This document shows positions 24,450 through 38,280 of a DNA stretch of 64,000 nucleotides, one piece after another. The stretch is from contig SSNP01000015.1 of the NCBI GenBank assembly GCA_006937955.1, positions 1,423,851-1,487,850 of the forward strand, written 5' to 3'. The notes under the pieces were generated by a model. The model saw only the letters and a list, made by a program, of their open reading frames with translations. It was not told the origin of the DNA and did not search any database. Positions within the stretch are counted from its first letter, which is position 1. Each line of letters starts with the position of its first letter. A program made the position numbers and the translations under genes. Origin of the DNA: Pachypanchax playfairii (taxonomy: Eukaryota; Chordata; Actinopteri; Cyprinodontiformes; Aplocheilidae).

Positions 24450-24734
24450 GTCTTCAGGCGAGAGGCGGGGTATGCTCAGGTCTCTAGTCCATCACAGAAC
24501 CATAGAGACAGACAAGCATCCACTCACTCCCACCTTGCGACAATTTATAGTTCCTAATTAACCATCATGTATGTTTCTAGTCTGTGGGAGGATTCAAGAA
24601 GCCCTGGAGATAACCAAAGCATGCACAAGGAGAACATACAAACTCCTTACAAAAAGGTCACAGCCAGGAGTTGAACCTGTGACCTTGTTGATCAAAGAAA
24701 AGACTGTTAACTGACTAAGCCACCATGCAACCCC
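24450..24734 (-). mobile_element. SINE-like teleost repeat, minus orientation
   Basis: Read on the minus strand it gives the order GCATGGTGG, a tRNA-like GGTTCAACTCC box, GAGTTTGTATGTTCTCC, CCCACAGAC, ...GATGGACTAG... and CCCGCCTCTCGCC. This layout recurs at 31724-32031 (plus) and, as fragments, at 41265-41460 and 55672-55785. The B-box-like motif suggests a tRNA-derived head; the family name is not asserted. Confidence 0.6.
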
Positions 24735-24843
24735 ATTTGTAGTTAATTTTCTGGAACTGGTTTTCCTCCGTTGCTCAGCCACAGCTTCATTAGAGAGAGG
24801 ATGATGCTAGTGCTGCACGACCTGGCTGGAGGACGCAGCAACT

Positions 24844-25028
<185 letters not shown>

Positions 25029-28000
25029 ACAAACAAACAAACTGATACTGACTGTCCACGCATTGCTCCTGGTTAGCATTGTTGCACAGCTACATGAAAC
25101 TGGACAATAAAAATGGTACTATCATTCCAGAACCTTTACTTTAAAGGTCAAGTTAAAACTCATGGGAATACTTATTACTCATTCACTGATCTTCAGTTTG
25201 TACCATTAGTGTGACTCTAAATTTTGCTCTAAATGTGGCAATTAATATTCAACAAAAAAGTAGCAAATTCAACAACAGAGTTGTCAATGGAGATACAATA
25301 ACACGTGAAAGATGGTAAGTGGTGTTTAGTCCACTCCACTGGGACATCTGAATCCCCTTTCGGGACAGTTGGATATACTTCAGAACATGGAATGAATATT
25401 TGTAAAGGTGCGCACGCTTCCATGCCTGTGTACGTGTGGCTGGTGGTAGAAGGGGAGGGTCCTTCGTGTGTGCGAAATTGTTTCTGGTGGGCCTCAGCAT
25501 GACTACTGAGCTTGGAGCAATCATATGTTCAGCTGTGATTTCCATCAACACATTCCTGGACGCTCACACATGCCCTCAGTGGAGCTGCGCACCCCCCTGC
25601 ACGGATGTGACCTGCAGCCTGCAGACACATGGCTGCCTCACAAGCGCTTATCACAACACGGCATGCTTCAAGGATAATGGGACGCCTTAATCTGAAGCCA
25701 CGTGGAAACAAGCAAACCTTGACTGGCGATGCCTCTTGAATCTGGCCCTCACAGAAAACAGTTGATGATATACTACACCGTGTTGCAGGAGGCCAGCAGG
25801 TCTCACCATGCCAGACTGATTACAGGGTAGAGGTCGGACCACATGGACAACAAATGGTCCCCAGGCGTCTCCACTGGGGGGGGGTCGTGCATAAAAATCT
25901 GCAAACACCCCTCATGAAAGAAGTTACTGACACATATTGTCACGACTGGGAGAATATTGTTGCAACACAAACAGATCCCACAGTTATAGGAAAAAAGACT
26001 ATTAAACAGACCTTAAAGCTGAAACACAGATAACGAGAAACTTAAACATTTAACTCAGCAGAAACATCTGACCAGCTGCTCCGAACGATTGTACAGTAAC
26101 TGGCACTTAATCAGTGTGTGTTTCTCTTCAACCTCTCCAACAAAAAGACACACAAGTTAAAAATCCCCACACAAGCTCAATCAATCAATGTTATTGGCAA
26201 ACTCTGTGGTTGGCACCAAGCCACGGTGTACTGGATGCCTTAGAATGCTGAGAGAGGTTCATGTTAAGGGAAACTTCAGCCATGAACACACTGGCATGTT
26301 TTTCTTACTTGAAGCAACTTCTGAACCGGAGCTACATGGATGTTGCACACAAATGTTATTGCAAGCGTGGCTGAGAAGTGACCATGTGGTTTGTGTAGTC
26401 TGAAGGCTGATCTGGCCGTGCCTTTATTTATTTATTAATCACAAAAATGAGCAACGATAACAACGATATTAAGCTAGCAAGTTAATGAACTTTTAATTAA
26501 TCTTCGGTATGTGTTTGAAAGACGAAGCTGATGGTTATTGAAATAAACAACCTGCACCGTGAGGAAGGTTGTTGCTGAGGAGGACTGTGTTGGCCTGAAT
26601 TCACCATGTGGTGGAGCTGAGTGCTGGTTTCCATGAACAGGCAGCAGGCGGATACAGCCATGTGCTACACTGTGAGGAAGAGTGTGACTCTGGCGATGCA
26701 TCTTTGCACAGCTGGCTTTTTTGGCTTTGTTTTATATCCATAACCTTAATATTTGACTCTGTGTCTGTACAAGTAAAAATTGAAGTTCCTAATGACCTTT
26801 TATTTCCTCTGACATCTCACTCTGATCAAACAGGCTGGGGGGGCTTTAGCACTTCGATGCAGACATCAAATACAGTAAAATAGGTGTTTTGCACAAATCC
26901 TACAAGCACATACTGCATTCTGAAATGGGTGTGAAAGTCTCCTCTGCAATACAGCGGGCTCAATCCCCCCCCCCCCACTACCACCCCAATCACTGTCTGT
27001 CTCTCTTTCCACTAGCTGCATATCCTCCTAGCGTTCCCTAATATCGTTGTCTGTTTTCTGTCATGCATTCCCTCCTTTTCCATTTCTTCCCTCCCCTTTA
27101 TCCACGCTCTCCTCTTCTTTTCACTCAGTCCGTCCATCTCCATCTGCACCCCCCTCCCCTTTGCTCTCCCTCGCTGGAAGACACACATACACAGATAATA
27201 CTGCGGCTACATGCTGCTTTGGCAACATACTGCAGCAAGCAACAGTCCTCTACTGCAGCCCTTTAACACAACAGCCATCTCTCTTATGACCTCAGGATGA
27301 AACGCAACTCTTAGCCTGAATCGGTCTTTCTGAAAATCAAGCACATAGTGTATCTGATTAAAACACTCTTTCTGCTGAAACATGTTTCATAGAACAGAGA
27401 AACCCCACCGTGATTGTATTTCCTGCAAATGCAATGTGCATTTTACTTTACTAATACACCAATTTGAGATTTTTTATCACAGCAACGTCATCTGCAGCCC
27501 GTCAGCCAAAGCTTTATGACCACTGGAAGGTGAAGTGAAAAGCATTGAGTAGTTTGTAGTTTGAACAGTGCGCAGCAGTCAGAGGGTACTTTACCCTCTG
27601 AGGGAACATCCTGTCCTTGAAGCTCAAAAAAGTTGGAATTTTTTGAGGTACATTGTCAAGGGCCAAAATTTGATGCCTAAACAGCTGAGTCATAGCATCT
27701 CCACAACTGCAGCTGTTGTGGGACATTCCCAGTCTGCAGCAGCCAGGGCGCACCAAATGGAAAACAAGTGAACAAGCAACAGAGGCAAGGCTTGCCATGG
27801 CTTGGTGATACACATCGGGGGCAAAGCCTTACCAAGGTTGTCTTAAATATCCTAAAAAGTTTACAATCATTTTGATAGAACAGTGTTAGAGCACATGCAC
27901 AATGAGGGATGTGACAACAATGGCTTGAATCCATAGCATCAGATATGGACCACAAAGAAACTGAAGAAGTTGTCCTGATCTGATAAATCGTGTTTTCTTT

Positions 28001-28329
28001 CAGATCCTGTAGATGGTTGACTGTGTGAGTGCTGCTCACCCAGGAAATACACGCCATCAGGTTTGTACTATAGAAAGAAAAAAGCTAATGAGGGTAGTGT
28101 GAAGCTTTGGACAAAGTTATTGGGTGCTACTGGTCAAGCAGATGTTATTTTGCCATTTACCATCAAGTAAAACTGTATTAACACATTCAGGTCTTCAAGC
28201 AGAACTCAGAACGAGTCATAGGAGCCAAGACTCATAACACGGACTTATTCACTTTATACTAAATGAGCATGTCACCGCAGACATCTGAGGCAGGTACAAG
28301 GCTTTTACTTAAGTGACCCCAACGTGGTT

Positions 28330-28813
28330 TTAAAGCAGAACTAAGTAAGTTTTGCTCTCGCTCTCCCCCTACTGGTCCTCTGTGAAAGCTCACTGTCGTA
28401 ACATTCCCCCGCCGCAGACCCCCTCACCCCCCACCCCCTCCACCCCGCCGCCGCCCCCCCAACAACAACGCGCAGAGAACGCTTTTGCAAGAAGAAAGGA
28501 AAACAAAACCAAGAAAATGTCTCGACAGGTGAGTATTATTGTCATCTTTGCGCTCCTAAGGGTGGCGTTGCTAACAACGGCAAGGGCTTCATGCTTGTAT
28601 TTATGTACGTGAGTGTGAGTGCCGTAAAGCAGGTTTGTTCTCGCGAGATTAGTCGGGTCCGATCCACTGAAAGTTGCAAGTGTTGCTTTCAGGACACAGA
28701 CCCCGGAGGGAGGGGAGGGACCCACGAATCACCCCGCCAAGTCCTTGTTTACCCCCACAGGGACTCTAGAAAACATTTATTGAGGTGAAAAAACTTACTT
28801 AGTTCTTCTTTAA
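28330..28813. mobile_element. TTAA-bounded MITE, family 3 (484 bp)
   Basis: Left TTAAAGCAGAACTAAGTAAG and right (inverted) TTAAAGAAGAACTAAGTAAG differ by one base. The interior has a C-rich run (about 28407-28460), then an ATGTCTCGACAG|GTGAGT string that looks like a start codon followed by a splice donor. There is no transposase. Confidence 0.85.
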
Positions 28814-31415
28814 TAGCACAGGTGGTGGAAGAGAACTGTTTGTCTTGCCCATTAACACCTGCTCACATACAAACTAATTAGAAAACTATTTTGGGAACTT
28901 TGTCAAATTTGGGTGTGTTGACTCGGCCTCGAAATTCTCCCGAATCTCAATCGGTAGAGATTCACGAATGCCTAACCTCCCAACTAGCAGCTTCAAGGAT
29001 CTGCTACAGGACCTCCAGATGTGTTGCTATTGCATCATGTTAAACGTGTCTCAGTGGCAAAACAATGGGCCTGCTCAGCTTTAGGTGGGTGTTCATGATG
29101 TTGTGGATAATCAATGTATGTCTTTTGAATGTAGTCTTCCCACTGCCTATAGACGTATCACCCAGATTCGCCCTGTCTTGCCTTCTCCCCTGAAGCGTGA
29201 CAGGAAAAAAGACGTGCTGTTGGAACACAATGTGACATTTTTATTGAACAGTTAACGACGCATCCACACGTACACAAACAACACGCAGTGACAGACATCT
29301 AGTGATCACAGGGCATGAAAGGAAATACAGTGATGCCATTGTTTGAGTATCCAGAAGTGATTTAGGGAAATGTCAGTGCTGACAGACGGCCACACAAAGA
29401 TTACATTGGGAGACGTTTATACAAAAACACGCACAAATAAAGTCAATCGGATGGAAAAAAGAGGCAACGTACATAGGAGGGAGCCTTTAACAGTCGCTCG
29501 TTTGTTTATCATATTATTCACTTACATGTAAGGATATCCTGTTCAACTTGTTTTAAATAGTCTGTGCTGCAAGTGAAAACACTTCACCGTATCACTGCTC
29601 AGTCATGTTTTATCCATTATGGCTACTGTGGGAATCAGCCCACATGCTCCCTGCTTTGTAATATTAGATTTTCTTTGATATTTTTGCATTACCAGCCCTT
29701 TAGTCTGCTAAGATCATCATATACAGTTTCATGAGCCACGAGTCACATGCTCATTGGCTTCCAGCAAATACTCAGGGAAACAGGTGCCATCGCCAGGGAT
29801 TCTCCAACCTCTTACATGAGTTAACCTATTTTATAGAATTACCATTGAATATGATTGTCACGCAGCTTTTATCAAATGAATTTTTCATGTTAGCACAGTA
29901 TGTCTTGGAAACAAGCAGCACCTGCCCTTTAAATATTACATTGTCATGGGTAAAGTGATATACTGCGTCATAGTGCTGGAATAAAGCAAAGTGTCAAACT
30001 GTAAGCGCATTGAAAGTGTCACACGATCTGCTCATAAAACTCAGCAGAAGCTTTGTAGACACTGAAGGAATGAAAAGGGAAAAAAACAAACAAAAAGTCA
30101 AGAGCAATTGCTTAGAAACACAAGATGGATGACTTCTTTTCTGTAAAATTGTTTGCTGGATATCAAGCTTGCATACTAAAACTCCTGAGAATCTCTGTTT
30201 CCAAACACAATAGCTCCTTTCTTTATCTGAAAAGAGCTGCTACTCTAATAATGCAGCTCAGATTAGGTCTGCCAACAGTAAACAAAAGCTCCAAAAGGTG
30301 GCCTTGGCAAATGTAAAGAAAAAACAGGGAGCGATTATTGTACCTGGATCTTAAGACAAGGACACTGAGAAAAAGTTTAGAAAACCTTCGTATTCCTCTG
30401 AAAATATGAATATGTAAAATAAAAAATCCTGCTGCTGTCATCAGCAGCTAAAACTAGTATAAAACATCTGTCGTAAAAAATAAGGAAACACTTTATAATA
30501 TTCAAAATCCAGTGAAGAAACTGCACAAATAGGCTGTTAGTTATGATGTATTAATATTGTACATGATGGAAGAACAACCTCAGTTTGGAGAAACAGAGGA
30601 TCACACACCAGCAGGTACAGTTATAAAGGTTTTATGTCAAATAACACATTTTATGTACAAATATTATGGGTTTTAAGGCAGATACTGTTAATTCTTCATC
30701 ACATAGTGATTTCTAGTAACATTTTATGAAATTGACCAGAAGTGTTAACATCCGAAGCTAATTGTTAGGTAGCTAATAGCTAATAGCTATCAATAGCAAA
30801 TAGCTCTGTTGCTAATTTCTGCTGTAAATATCCATAGAATTCCACAGGAATAACCACGTAATGTACAACTGACAGCAACACGACCGAGCTAGCTGTTTGC
30901 GGACTAGTCTGGTCAGAACCAATCTGTGGATTGTCCTTAAGCTCTGACAAATACAGTTATCCTCTTGCTCGAAATGATTTAATAATCAGCTTGTCTAGTG
31001 TTTACATATAAAGAGTTTAAGGCCCTTAAAATCATGTTTCTTATCAATATTGTGGCTTGATCCACTTACAAACCAGCAATCAGGAGGAGCCACAAACGTA
31101 TGGCTTCCACTTCTTAGAGCAAACAAACTCACCACCTCACTAAATGGAAGCAGCTGTCATAAAAACTCTTTCACTGCTACAGTGAAAAGTAAAAATTGAT
31201 AGCGCCTGCACACAACTAGCTTTCAGATTTTGAAACTTCCATAATTTATTAATCTGTGTCAAACCCACATGTGTGGACAGTTGTTCTTCATGCATGTTAC
31301 TGCTGCTGCATGCCTGTTTGTGAGCACTTTAGATCTCTCAATTGGCAAGAGAACAGTCCTGACAACAACAGCATCTGTGCCACTTTGCTTGTTTGCTAAA
31401 GGGGTTGATACTTAC

Positions 31416-31534
31416 TGCTTTGGACGTTGACGGTGCCAGTGGAGTTGTCCTTCCCCAGCGAGTTCTCCACCACACACGTGTAATTCCCAGAATCCTCCAG
31501 TTTTGCTCTGTTGATCTGGACTTTGGAGAATTTC
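31416..31534 (-). CDS. nrg2: nrg2 exon: Ig-like domain, second half
   Basis: The 119-nt exon encodes 39 whole codons, beginning KFSKVQINRAKLED. It carries the Ig signature DSGNYTCVVEN with the second disulfide cysteine, then SLGKDNSTGTVNVQS. This corresponds to the NRG2 segment around EDAGEYVCEAENILGKD. N-T-S/T-type glycosylation sites are possible at NYT and NST. It ends at GTAAGT after the first base of an Ile codon, which the EGF exon completes. There is no sign of the glycosylated spacer exon that NRG1 has between its Ig and EGF domains, as expected for NRG2. Confidence 0.93.
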
Positions 31535-33516
31535 CTGTGGGTGACAACACTCACACAGCTGAGTCAGGGGAATCAGGGCAGGGAGGAAGTAGCATGGAAA
31601 CGCAACAAGTGGAAACATGACAAAAAAATAAAAGGAATAAAAAAAGGTTTCTGCCTGACAGGAACTCTGTAGTGATACAGACACACGTTTGTTTGTTTGT
31701 TTGGATAGAAGGAAAAAGTAGAGCTGCATGGTGGGGCAGTTGGTAGCACTGTTGCTTTGTAGCAATGAGGAGAGGTTTGAAACTGCATGGAGTTTGCATG
31801 TTCTCCCTGTGCACGTTACGGTTTTCTCCCACAGACCAAAAACATGCACATTAGGTAAACTGGCAACTTTAACTTGGCCCTATGTGTGATTGTATGGTTG
31901 TTCATTCCTATGTAGCGCTGATGTACTGGCGACCCGTCCAGGTGTAACCCCGCCTCTTGCCCTGTGACCATTGGAAACGGACGCCCCCCGTGACCTTGCA
32001 CAGAAACTTCCTGCATAAAATGGATGGATGGGAGGAGAAAGTCTCTTTTTTCTAAATAAACATCAGCATTAAGGGGTTTTCTTTAATACTGTGAACGTAG
32101 GCTCTTATTTTGGGCATTTTCTTCTCAAAAGCAACCTTGTTTAACTTTGTGCCAGTGACGGGTAATTACAGGATTAAAGTTAAAGAAGTTTCTTTCTTTT
32201 TTCAACTTTATCCATTTTATCACACTGAGCTGCTTGTATTAGTTATATGACTGTTAATTTACAGCTCATCATTAAAAAAAAACAACCAAAAACATTGTAG
32301 CCTTGATGCTAATCTAAAAGCTGCATCACATTTTTTTAGTGAGACTTTCTACAGGACGCACGATAAGAAAGTTTCATCTTTCCAATTTAACTGCTTGTTC
32401 AATATTTTCAAAAGCATAAAAAACATCAATTGTCAGATGAAAGACATTAAGATAAAATCATATTGAAGTAATATGCATGTGGTCCGTGTACGGGAACTGT
32501 TTAAACATTTTGGTGATAACATTATATCACCGTTGTTTTTAGTTTGTCCCTTTGATCTAGGATTCTGTTATCACATCAAAAACAGAGAACTAAAATCACG
32601 AACTCTGAAAATGTTGAATCGTGTTTCTAAAGATTCCAAGCTAATACATACTTTTATCAAGTTGTAATTTAGCAGCTTTAGTTACCATGGTAACCATTTT
32701 GCACCTTTTTGGGTATGAAATGCACCCCTGGAGCTGGTGGGGAAGATCATGGTGGCAGAAGTGACTTAAACCAGCATCTGTTTTAATAACATTTGTATAC
32801 TGTGACCTTAAGGAGCAAAACACGGCTGCATTGGTCGAAAATTTAAAGAAAGAAAATAATAAATATTCAGAAAATCTGGAATCATATTAGAAAACATGAG
32901 GTAACATGAGACAACAACTGGAAACCTTCTATAATCTAAAAAAACAGAAAAATAAAAACCAAGAACAAGAAGATTTTTTTTTATTATGTTTTCTAGATAA
33001 ATTACCATGTTGGAAACCTTTACACTGCCACCTATTTTACTTAACACGACCATTCAAACTGCAACGTTGTGAAATTCTGGCCAGATCTGTAACATGCTGA
33101 ACCAGAAGTTAGCAAGTTAACAGCTAATATCTTGCTTCACTGCTAGTTTCTTCCCTAAACAACCATAAACATTAAATCTGTAGCAGTTTCAGTGTTCGCA
33201 TGAACAACTTTGACAGTTTTGATCTCAGAGTTGTTTTGAGATGGTAAACTATGTTAAAACAAGTCGTGTTGCAACTAGCCATTAGCTTGTCAATCCAGTC
33301 AAAAGATTTTTATTTTATCGTCCATCATTTTGCGCCTTCTTGTTGTGGTTTCTACAAGCGCGTGTTATTGTTTAATTTTTTTCAATGTTATTGTGCTTTG
33401 CACAATAAGTTCCCATGAGATAGATGTAAGATGAGAACAAGAGGCCTGACCCTGTGTTTATTTTTATTTGACTCTGTTTGTGTTATGTTCACAGGACTTG
33501 GGAGCTTTGCACTTAC
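31535..33516 (-). other. nrg2 intron inside the Ig domain
   Basis: The 1,982-bp intron contains the SINE-like element at 31724-32031. The stretch 33060-33310, with ATTAGCTTGTCAATCCAGTC, looks like a worn family 2 MITE. Nothing else was recognised. Confidence 0.75.
31724..32031 (+). mobile_element. SINE-like teleost repeat, nearly full length
   Basis: It runs from CTGCATGGTGGGGCAG, through GTAGCACTGTTGCTTTG, AGTTTGCATGTTCTCCCTG, TTTTCTCCCACAGACC, TACTGGCGACCCGTCC and CCCCGCCTCTTGCCC, to a (TGGA)n tail. This is the same family as at 24450-24734 in the opposite orientation. It lies 190 bp from the Ig exon 31416-31534. Confidence 0.65.
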
Positions 33517-33682
33517 GTGTTGCTCTTTATTCGGAGTTTTTTGCTTTTCTTCAGCTCGTTGCCATCTTTGAACCATGTGTAGGTAAGGTCGGGGTTTCCC
33601 TTGGCCTCGCACTTCACCGTGAGCTTGTCTCCCTCGTTCACTAATATTGGATTCTTGATGGGTTTTATCTTTGGAGCAGCAG
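33517..33682 (-). CDS. nrg2: nrg2 exon: Ig-like domain, first half
   Basis: The 166-nt exon lies between a TTTTTTAG acceptor and a GTAAGT donor and encodes 54 whole codons plus split codons at each end. It starts AAPKIKPIKNP and contains the first Ig cysteine in LTVKCEAKGNP, then the conserved tryptophan in YTWFKDGNELKK, which matches the NRG2 pattern of WFKDGKELNR. It is the B-to-C strand half of the I-set Ig domain that in neuregulins binds heparan sulfate and localises the ligand. The phase (enters after one base, leaves after two) fits both neighbours. Confidence 0.93.
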
Positions 33683-36623
33683 CTAAAAAAGATAAAAGAG
33701 AAGAAAAGAATCAGCATGAAGAAAAAAAAAAATACAACAACAAGCACGATCGCTTTTGATTTGTGTGTTTTAGACGAATAGAGAGTGAGACGAGAGATGA
33801 GACAATAAGCTTCTCTCTGCAGACTGAGCCTACAGCTCTCTCAGGTGACCTCCAGATGTGGTCACCGGAGACATCATCAACTTCGCCTTGGACTAATAAA
33901 CACGCTCAAATTCAGTCTGGCTTTGCTGCTATAAAAACACCTGAGGCAATATTTAGCAAGCATCCACAAGCTGATGAAGAAAACCTGCACAGTTAAAAGC
34001 AATCTGTAAACAAGAAGAGCCCATAAAACTTTGAAAGCATTATATTATGACTAACCTTTTAAAGAACATGGAAGGGGGGGGGGTGATTTGGTTTATTCAA
34101 TCACAAAAATTCAAAGTTCTCATAACTTTCAGGGACTTTCCCTCTATAAATACCCCTTTTTTTGTATGTTTCTAGAAGATATTAGGAGTAAAGATCTTCA
34201 AATCGAGATACAAAGAAGAGCTGTGTACATACAAACGACGCACACTGGACACGCAGCAACACTTGTTAGATAACAGCTGCACACATGTTGAGGAGACTCA
34301 GGGTGAAGCAAGAGAGAGTGAGAGAGAAGGGATGAGCAGGGTTCAGCCAGGGGCTGGATGAGATACCCCCCCACCCCCCATGGAATGGACACTAACACAC
34401 TTTTTCTCCATGAGTAACATTCTCAATTTCATGTGCATGCTGAACTGAGCTCCTCTACAAATTACAGCTGCTTGCTGTGTGTGTCACCTCCAAAAGGAAG
34501 ACAGCTGAGGAAGACGAACAAAGCGTGACAAGCGAGATGAACTTCACACAGGTAACCACTTCAATTAAACACCAAAATAGTGCCGCATCAAAGTCACCCC
34601 CCCCCAAACATACTCCTTAATCGTCCTATTTTCAAAGAGACTGTCCTACTTCACTGACCTGGTGCAGGAGGCACGTCTGCATGAAAAAATGATGCTGCAG
34701 TTTTTCAGCTGAGACAGATTTCAGTATCTTTGGAGGGATTTCTATAAAAATGTAAACGAAGTGGACTTGAAACATGTGAGAGCTTGATTAATTCTTCAAT
34801 ATTATAAAGCTGATTGTCCCACATCCTGTTATGTCCCATCATAATACTCACTTTGTTTTAAAGTCACGGAGGTCATTCTTTACAATTAATTTCATGATGT
34901 TTTACTCGTTGGTTCTTTGAGTTATTCACAACAATGTATTCCTTTCAAAGTAAACTCTGCGAGATAACGAATATCCAAATGCCACATTAAAAATAGCTCA
35001 CAGATCAATGAACGCGCAGCCATTTTTAGCTCCGCTGCAGCCGTTTGTTGCTAAAATTATCTCGTTTTTTAATCTGTGGTCAGAATCCATTTGGAAAAAG
35101 CGTCAGAAGATAACTGAAGAATAAACGCAGAGGTTTCAGATGCGACGGGGGAAATGCAGATGTGCGCTGTGAGTTTGGGACGATAGCGCGGCTCTGCTTA
35201 AAGTCAACAAACGTGTTGCTATTTGACATCAACTCTGCAAGTCATTTGGGTTTATTGATTGCCAGGATACTGAACTGGCTAATTTACTTCATACAATTTG
35301 ATGCTAAACAGTGCACAGCCCCCCCACCCCCCATTTAATTCTCACATTATGCTCCCTAAATAAATAGAGCATATCATTTTTTCCTGTAAGGGAGTTTTGT
35401 AACATGTCTGGTGTCTGACAGGCATCTCCAGACATCGTCATAAACTTTTATTCCAATCTAATTAAAAAAATGATTGTTTTCTACTTCTCTAACCATTGAA
35501 AAACAGGAACTTACAAGAGCTCGAGCGTGCACGGGGTTCCAAGTTCCTGCAAGTTTGTGAGCTTCTGCTCGTGATTTCAACACTCAACTCTGCCAGACTA
35601 AGCCCATGCACAGGGCCTGAGGAAAGCCTTGTCAGTCATATAGTCAGAGAGCTGCAGGAATAGAAGAAACATGTTTGAGTGCTTCGTCTGGACACAAGTC
35701 TGTCCTCACCGAGCAAATTAACTGGGTTTGTCCTTGAGTGGAGACGTTACAGAAACCCAGGACTGAACTTTTTTCATCTGCGCCGTGAGCCAGATGTATT
35801 TGAAGGTCTGCTCCATCCATTCAGCTCGAGGATTGTAACCGAAAACCTTGGAAAGTTTAGTCTTCGTGCTCATATCAAGTAACGGTGCGGCTCCTGTCGC
35901 ACACTAAAAGACTCCGGTGTCTTTATGTTGTAATTAACAGTATCCGTGATTAACAGCTCCTCACAGAAACAGCCATTGTAAATACAACAGCTTCAAGCTG
36001 ACAACTGGTCATTTTTCCGTAACCCCCCCGAGGGAAAAAAAATGCCCGGGAGTAATGATAAACCCCTGCCTCAACAACAGCCCGTTTCTGTCTTTTTGAA
36101 GTACAGGGGCAGCTGCAGACATGGACTATAAAAACCCAATTTGAGAATAGAAGCCTATCTGGTGTGTCAACAGCTCATGCCGTGGGTAACAGTTGGAGAT
36201 TTCAGCCCACAGAGCTGTTCAAAAACAAAGTTTCTTGATTTTTTAACAAAATGTGTTTTCTTTTTTTATTTTTTTTGTCTGATTATCGAGGTAACATTTC
36301 TGTTTCATTTCCAGGAGCTTAGGAAAGGAATTTGAGGCATGCCTTTGTGTTTCTTTCAAGACAAAGTATCCCTGATTACTGTGGCGTTATGTCACCTCGC
36401 TGCACGTTGTCAAAAGACAAACCGCATGGTGGTTCAGACAGAAAAATGGGTTTGTGCATGTGGAAATGGTCTTGAGACACAACCAGTCCTGTTCAATCAA
36501 ACTGAGAATTTCTACATTCTTGGAATTGTTACTCATACTATAAACTTCTCTATGATTCAGAGACCCATAAGTTATTTGTTATAACTGTATATTCATAATA
36601 AATTAAAGTTATGAGGATTTGTC

Positions 36624-36624
<1 letters not shown>

Positions 36625-36661
<37 letters not shown>

Positions 36662-36692
36662 NNNNNNNNNNCCCCCCCCCCCCCCCCCCCCC
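36625..36692. repeat. Poly-C tract with 10-N assembly gap (36662-36671)
   Basis: Thirty-seven C bases, ten N, then 21 C bases. The true length is unknown. It is followed by GGTGACCCTGCACAGG and AACAAGCAGGTACAG (36693-36729), a fragment I recognise as the end of a fish repeat. Confidence 0.98.
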
Positions 36693-38280
36693 GGTGACCC
36701 TGCACAGGAACAAGCAGGTACAGAAAATGGCTAAATTAGTGGAAATTAAATTCACAAAAGGGCAGAGATTTTATTCATTAATTCGATCGAACAGTCCAGT
36801 TACAGTTTTCTCTTCAAGCTAAACCGAAGGTCTAGATTTTTCTAGATAAAGTTTGAATTTATGAAATTAGACCAGTGTTGAAGTCTTAATGTCCCACCAA
36901 GTCAATTTAAGTTTAAACATCTTCTCAGAAACTAAAGCCCTGGTTCTGGGTCAGGAGTAGGATTGCACCTCATACATTATGCATGTCTTTGGTTTGCAAA
37001 AGGCACCTAAATTACTTACTTGGTTCACTTTGTAAATTAGTTTTTCAGTGTTAAACACACAACTCAATGTAATAATATTTTGGCACTTTAGTCCGCTGAC
37101 AGCCCCCAGTAGAAGACATCAAGGCTCCCTTCACACAGGAAGAGGACCTTAATGCTCCCCTACATGACCTGGAACATGACTGGGACAAATTTAATCATGA
37201 CCCTACTCGTCTCTGACTACATACCAAATAGATTTTTCCCTTGCTGTTTTTCCTTGTCCCCTGAGATGCTGCCCCCTCACCACGCTCCATATGTCAGCAG
37301 AAAGTTTCCACAAAGATCCTTTAACATACGCCCACCAACAAACGATGTTCCGAGCCCCATCGTGGTACAAATCGCCAACCGAATCAAGACACAACTTCAT
37401 GCTAGAGTCACACTAAAAATGTTCTGGTGTCAGGAGAACAGGCTAACTTACAATAATAGACCACCAAGATCTTGCTACAAAATTGTAAATCATCATAGAC
37501 CCATCACACTCTGTTGCATGTAACAGCAAGCACACTGATTTCATAATCATTGCCTGAAGAACTTGCCAACAACCTTTTAAAGACCACCCATGTTCTGGCA
37601 GACCTCTTCCATCTTAGCATGGTTATCATTGTGTATGAAGGAGGCCTTCGTTATGACTACAGGTCAGCATGTGACATGAAAGCATTTCTACTGAAGTCCA
37701 TTGAAAAAATGTACACTAAATTTATCCTGCCGTTTCCAAGGGATCACAATCAAATGTTTGTTACGAACATCATTTGAATATTTTCCATCTCAGTTTCTAT
37801 TTTATGGTCTTTATCACTGAGACTTTCTATACCTTCCAAAAGAGAGATAATCACACTAAAAGAAATAAGAAAATCAGCACAAAAAGTTGTGTTTATTAGA
37901 ACCAGGAGGCCAAATGGATCACATTCAGTTACATATGACTTGCTTTTGTTTACACAAAATCTTAGCAGGTCACGTTTTCCGCTACCGGAGTTTCATTAAC
38001 TATTAATGGTATCGGCTTTGCAGACATGTAGAGTCTCAAAATATGTCTTCAACAAAGAACAAATACTGAAACTTGACTGGTAAACATTTGGTTTCAGTAT
38101 CTTTTGTATAACTCAATATCTAAAATATAAAGACATTAATAGCAAAAACAAGTCTGTGTGTTTGAGTTCATACTAATTACACTTTAATCTAATCCCACCA
38201 AGAGATAAAAATACTGGATTTTTACATCTACAGACACATTTTTTTGTACAGTGATTATCAGTTTGACTGATCAAAGAGAC

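Noticed and set aside
36619..36822. Proline-run open frame
   Set aside because: Translation of the poly-C tract and assembly gap.
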